From: Archivesica marissinica
Lineage: Eukaryota; Mollusca; Bivalvia; Venerida; Vesicomyidae
Length of the DNA: 64,000 bases
Direction of reading: 5' to 3'
Assembly: GCA_014843695.1 (NCBI GenBank)
Contig: CM026403.1
Span: 47,224,539 to 47,288,538 of the forward strand
Within the stretch, counting starts at the first letter, position 1. The number at the start of each line of letters is the position of its first letter. A program made the translations under genes and the position numbers. Under the pieces are notes generated by a model, which saw nothing but the letters and a program-made list of their open reading frames with translations, did not search any database and was not told the DNA's origin. Positions 60,539-64,000 of this stretch are shown in pieces.

Positions 60539-60977
60539 TAGGGATGGCAATGAATGGTGATTGTGATATTCGAATATTCGGATGATCTTCCAAACGAATA
60601 TTCGAATATTTGAATATTCGCAAATTTCTCCAACTTTCCATTTCCACTACTGTTAGTACCTGTAAAACAAATGCTTCTCAGTTTGTGTCCCGTCAAATAT
60701 ACTGCATTAATCAATTAGTGGCCCCTGTAAGGTGTGAACAACATGTCATCACCCTCCTTTGTTATTTGGAGCCAAATCGCGATGACATTTCGCACCTTCG
60801 GGCATGCATTGGGTCATTCTTTGTTTTCGAAACTTAATTGATTGAAATTTAAACAAACATATATATCCTTTTAAGTTATGATTTAACTGCAATTGATTAA
60901 AATTTGATTTGAATTTTTTTTTAATATTCGAATATGGTTTTAATATTCGAATATTCGAACATTCGTTGCCATCCCTA
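60539..60977. mobile_element. hAT-like MITE (439 bp) with 8-bp target duplication
   Basis: The ends TAGGGATGGCAATGAATG and CATTCGTTGCCATCCCTA are near-perfect inverted repeats. GTAATATC flanks both sides (60531-60538 and 60978-60985). The sub-terminal regions carry clusters of GAATATTCG. An 8-bp duplication with a YAGGG(A/C)TG terminus fits hAT elements. No transposase. Confidence 0.88.
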
Positions 60978-61014
60978 GTAATATCCAAATTCATCCATCA
61001 GGATTGTATTTCAG

Positions 61015-61157
61015 AGAGGATGATGATGATTCTATTAAAGTTGCCAACTTTGATGAGCGAGATATCGAGAATGTGAATCTAGCGAATAACAAGAGGGCTG
61101 GCAGTGCCAGGAAGAGGAGAGATAGCTATGATTATATCAACACTGTACAGATGCTGG
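61015..61157 (+). CDS. Host gene exon 11 of window (47 codons plus split codons)
   Basis: The acceptor is ATTGTATTTCAG and the donor CTGG/GTAAAT. The exon is 143 nt: the first base completes Glu from exon 10, and one base is left over. It encodes EDDDDSIKVANFDERDIENV, NLANNKRAGSARKRRDSYDY and INTVQML. An acidic run is followed by a basic RKRR stretch that could be a nuclear-type signal or a binding patch. Without a downstream exon the gene continues beyond the window. Its last 13 bases plus 19 intron bases form the unit of the array that fills the rest of the window. Confidence 0.87.
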
Positions 61158-64000
61158 GTAAATATCCTTCCTTGTTGTACAGATGCTGGGTAAATATCCT
61201 TCCTTGTTGTACAGATGCTGGGTAAATATCCTTCCGTGTTGTACAGATGCTGGGTAAATATCCTTCCTTGTTGTACAGATGCTGGGTAAATATCCTTCCT
61301 TGTTGTACAGATGCTGGGTAAATATCCTTCCTTGTTGTACAGATGCTGGGTACATATCCTTCCTTGTTGTACAAATGCTGGGTACATATCCTTCCGTGTT
61401 GTACAGATGCTGGGTACATATCCTTCCGTGTTGTACAGATGCTGGGTAAATATCCTTCCTTGTTGTACAAATGCTGGGTACATATCCTTCCGTGTTGTAC
61501 AGATGCTGGGTACATATCCTTCCGTGTTGTACAGATGCTGGGTACTATCCTTCGTGTTGTACAGATGCTGGGTACATATCCTTCCTGTTGTACAGATGCT
61601 GGACATATCCTTCCGTGTTGTACAGATGCTGGTACATATCCTTCCATGTTGTACAGATGCTGGGTACATATCCTCCGTGTTGTACAATGCTGGGTAAATA
61701 TCCTTCCATGTTGTACAGATGCTGGGTACATATCCTTCCGTGTTGTACAGATGCTGGGTACATATCCTTCCGTGTTGTACAAATGCTGGGTACATATCCT
61801 TCCGTGTTGTACAGATGCTGGGTACATATCCTTCCATGTTGTACAGATGCTGGGTACATATCCTTCCGTTTGTACACTGGGTAATATCCTTCCGTGTTGT
61901 ACAGATGCTGGTACATATCCTTCCGTGTTGTACAGATGCTGGGTACATATCCTTCCGTGTTGTACAGATGCTGGGTACATATCCTTCCGTGTTGTACAGA
62001 TGCTGGGTACATATCCTTCTGTGTTGTACAGATGCTGGGTACATATCCTTCCGTGTTGTACAGATGCTGGGTACATATCCTTCCGTGTTGTACAGATGCT
62101 GGGTACATATCCTTCCGTGTTGTACAGATGCTGGGTACATATCCTTCCGTGTTGTACAGATGCTGGGTACATATCCTTCCGTGTTGTACAGATGCTGGGT
62201 ACATATCCTTCTGTGTTGTACAGATGCTGGGTACATATCCTTCCGTGTTGTACAGATGCTGGGTACATATCCTTCCGTGTTGTACAGATGCTGGGTACAT
62301 CCTTCCGTGTTGTACAGATGCTGGGTACATATCCTTCCGTGTTGTACAGATGCTGGTACATATCCTTCGTGTTGTACAGATGCTGGGTACATATCTTCCT
62401 GTTGTACAATGCTGGGTACATATCCTTCCTGTTGTACAGATGCTGGGTACATATCCTTCCGTGTTGTACAGATGCTGGGTACATATCCTTCCGTGTTGTA
62501 CAGATGCTGGGTACATATCCTTCCGTGTTGTACAGATGCTGGGTACATATCCTTCCTTGTTGTACAGATGCTGGGTACATATCCTTCCTTGTTGTACAGA
62601 TGCTGGGTACATATCCTTCCGTGTTGTACAGATGCTGGGTACATATCCTTCCGTGTTGTACAGATGCTGGGTACATATCCTTCCGTGTTGTACAGATGCT
62701 GGGTACATATCCTTCCGTGTTGTACAGATGCTGGGTACATATCCTTCCGTGTTGTACAGATGCTGGGTACATATCCTTCCGTGTTGTACAGATGCTGGGT
62801 ACATATCCTTCCGTGTTGTACAGATGCTGGGTACATATCCTTCCGTGTTGTACAGATGCTGGGTACATATCCTTCCTTGTTGTACAGATGCTGGGTACAT
62901 ATCCTTCCTTGTTGTACAGATGCTGGGTACATATCCTTCCTTGTTGTACAGATGCTGGGTACATATCCTTCCGTGTTGTACAGATGCTGGGTAAATATCC
63001 TTCCTTGTACATATGCTGGGTAAATATCCTTCCTTGTACAGATGCTGGGTAAATATCCTTCCTTGTACATATGCTGGGTAAATATCCTTCCTTGTACATA
63101 TGCTGGGTAAATATCCTTCCTTGTACAGATGCTGGGTAAATATCCTTCCTTGTACATATGCTGGGTAAATATCCTTCTTGTACATATGCTGGGTAAATAT
63201 CCTTCCTTGTACATATGCTGGGTAAATATCCTTCCTTGTACATATGCTGGGTAAATATCCTTCCTTGTACAGATGCTGGGTACATATCCTTCCTTGTTGT
63301 ACATATGCTGGGTAAATATCCTTCTGTGTACAGATGCTGGGTAAATATCCTTCCTTGTACAGATGCTGGGTAAATATCCTTCCTTGTACAGATGCTGGGT
63401 AAATATCCTTCCTTGTACAGATGCTGGGTAAATATCCTTCCTTGTTGTACTGATACTGGGTAAATATCCATCCTTGTGGTACAGATGCTGGGTCAATATC
63501 CTTCCTTGTACAGATGCTGGGTAAATATCCTTCCTTGTACAGATGCTGGATAAATATCCTTCCTTGTACAGATGCTGGGTAAATATCCTTCCTTGTTGTA
63601 CTGATACTGGGTCAATATCCTGTATTGTACATATGCTGGGTTAATGGTCTTCATTGTTGTACATATGCTGGGTAAATATCCTTCCTTGTGGTACAGATGC
63701 TGGGTAAATAACCTTCATTGTACATATGCTGGGTAAATGTCCTTCCTTGTTGTACATATGCTGGGTAAATATCCTTCCTTGTACAGATGCTGGGTAAATA
63801 TCCTTCCTTGTACATATGCTTGGTAAATATCCTTCCTTGTACAGATGCTTGGTAAATGTCCTTCCTTGTTGTACAGATGCTGGGTAAATATCCTTCCTTG
63901 TACATACATATGCTGGGTAAATATCCGTCCTTGTACAGATGCTTGGTAAATGTCCTTCCTTGTTGTACAGATGCTGGGTAAATATCCTTCCTTGTACATG
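61145..64000. repeat. 32/29-bp array of exon 11 donor, about 90 copies, truncated by window end
   Basis: The unit is GTACAGATGCTGG (exon side) plus GTAAATATCCTTCCTTGTT (intron side). From about 63000 most units lack three bases (29 bp). Central units carry GTACAT in place of GTAAAT. A patch with many one-base deletions lies at about 61540-61700, 61870-61910 and 62290-62420. The array starts inside exon 11, so the real donor is its first unit. Confidence 0.97.

Larger units (their letters stand above)
652..61157 (+). other. Partial 11-exon host gene, CCDC162/C6orf183-like (tentative)
   Basis: Eleven exons on the + strand chain in consistent phase (0-0, 0-2, 2-0, 0-0, 0-1, 1-0, 0-0, 0-0, 0-0, 0-2, 2-1), which is strong evidence for one transcript. 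The visible protein is about 486 residues with no signal peptide or membrane span. It has helical segments around a Ser/Pro/Ala-rich linker (exon 5), an acidic run and a basic stretch (exon 11). Exons occupy 1.46 kb of about 60.5 kb. Family assignment rests on recollection of motifs such as a DRI..KYLHLLRWKRFC segment in exon 2; it has not been searched. Both ends of the gene are missing. Confidence 0.75.

Noticed and set aside
61079..63496. An 805-codon minus-strand frame
   Set aside because: It is the reverse of the exon 11 donor array; nothing but repeat.

Overview
The window is nuclear DNA of an animal, most likely a mollusc. The evidence is GT-AG introns, non-LTR retrotransposons with APE endonuclease and reverse transcriptase domains, tRNA-derived SINEs, and LINE tails of (ACTC)n or (CATT)n of a kind I associate with gastropod genomes. 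The species call is an inference. There is nothing bacterial here: no operons and no CRISPR. Most long open frames lie in tandem repeats and are not genes.

One host gene runs along the + strand through the whole window. I find 11 short exons whose splice phases chain without conflict: 652-762, 13701-13825, 18969-19152, 20650-20718, 26117-26330, 32225-32337, 43835-43960, 48768-48794, 54487-54681, 56828-56979 and 61015-61157. They total 1,459 nt (about 486 codons). Neither the first nor the last exon of the gene is visible. The protein is soluble, helical and charged, with a Ser/Pro/Ala-rich linker. It resembles my recollection of the CCDC162/C6orf183 (DUF4549) group, which is a tentative identification.

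The introns make up about 98% of the gene span and are inflated by more than 20 separate minisatellite families (units of 15-63 bp, roughly 32 kb in total, about half the window). Into these have landed a plus-strand LINE of the RNase H-bearing I/Nimb type (7421-13327), a 5'-truncated relative (1626-3078), a minus-strand LINE with an intact ORF1 (38345-43160), a LINE scrap, several SINEs, five copies of a TTAA-flanked MITE, and three other TIR elements including a hAT-like MITE with an 8-bp target duplication.

The main observation is that at least five minisatellites are built from the gene's own exon-intron junctions. The 30-bp array before exon 2 repeats that exon's acceptor. The 60-bp array after exon 5 repeats its 3' end. 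The 29/30-bp array before exon 7 repeats its acceptor. The 32-bp array after exon 9 is 14 copies of the last 20 exon bases plus the first 12 intron bases. The 32/29-bp array after exon 11 repeats its donor and runs off the window. A sixth (31 bp, 24463-25710) ends in a possible extra exon. Introns here seem to have grown by tandem copying of splice junctions, leaving dozens of decoy splice sites next to the real ones. A second structural oddity is a 15-bp-type array (50976-53545) followed after about 100 bp by the same motif in inverted orientation (53650-53865).
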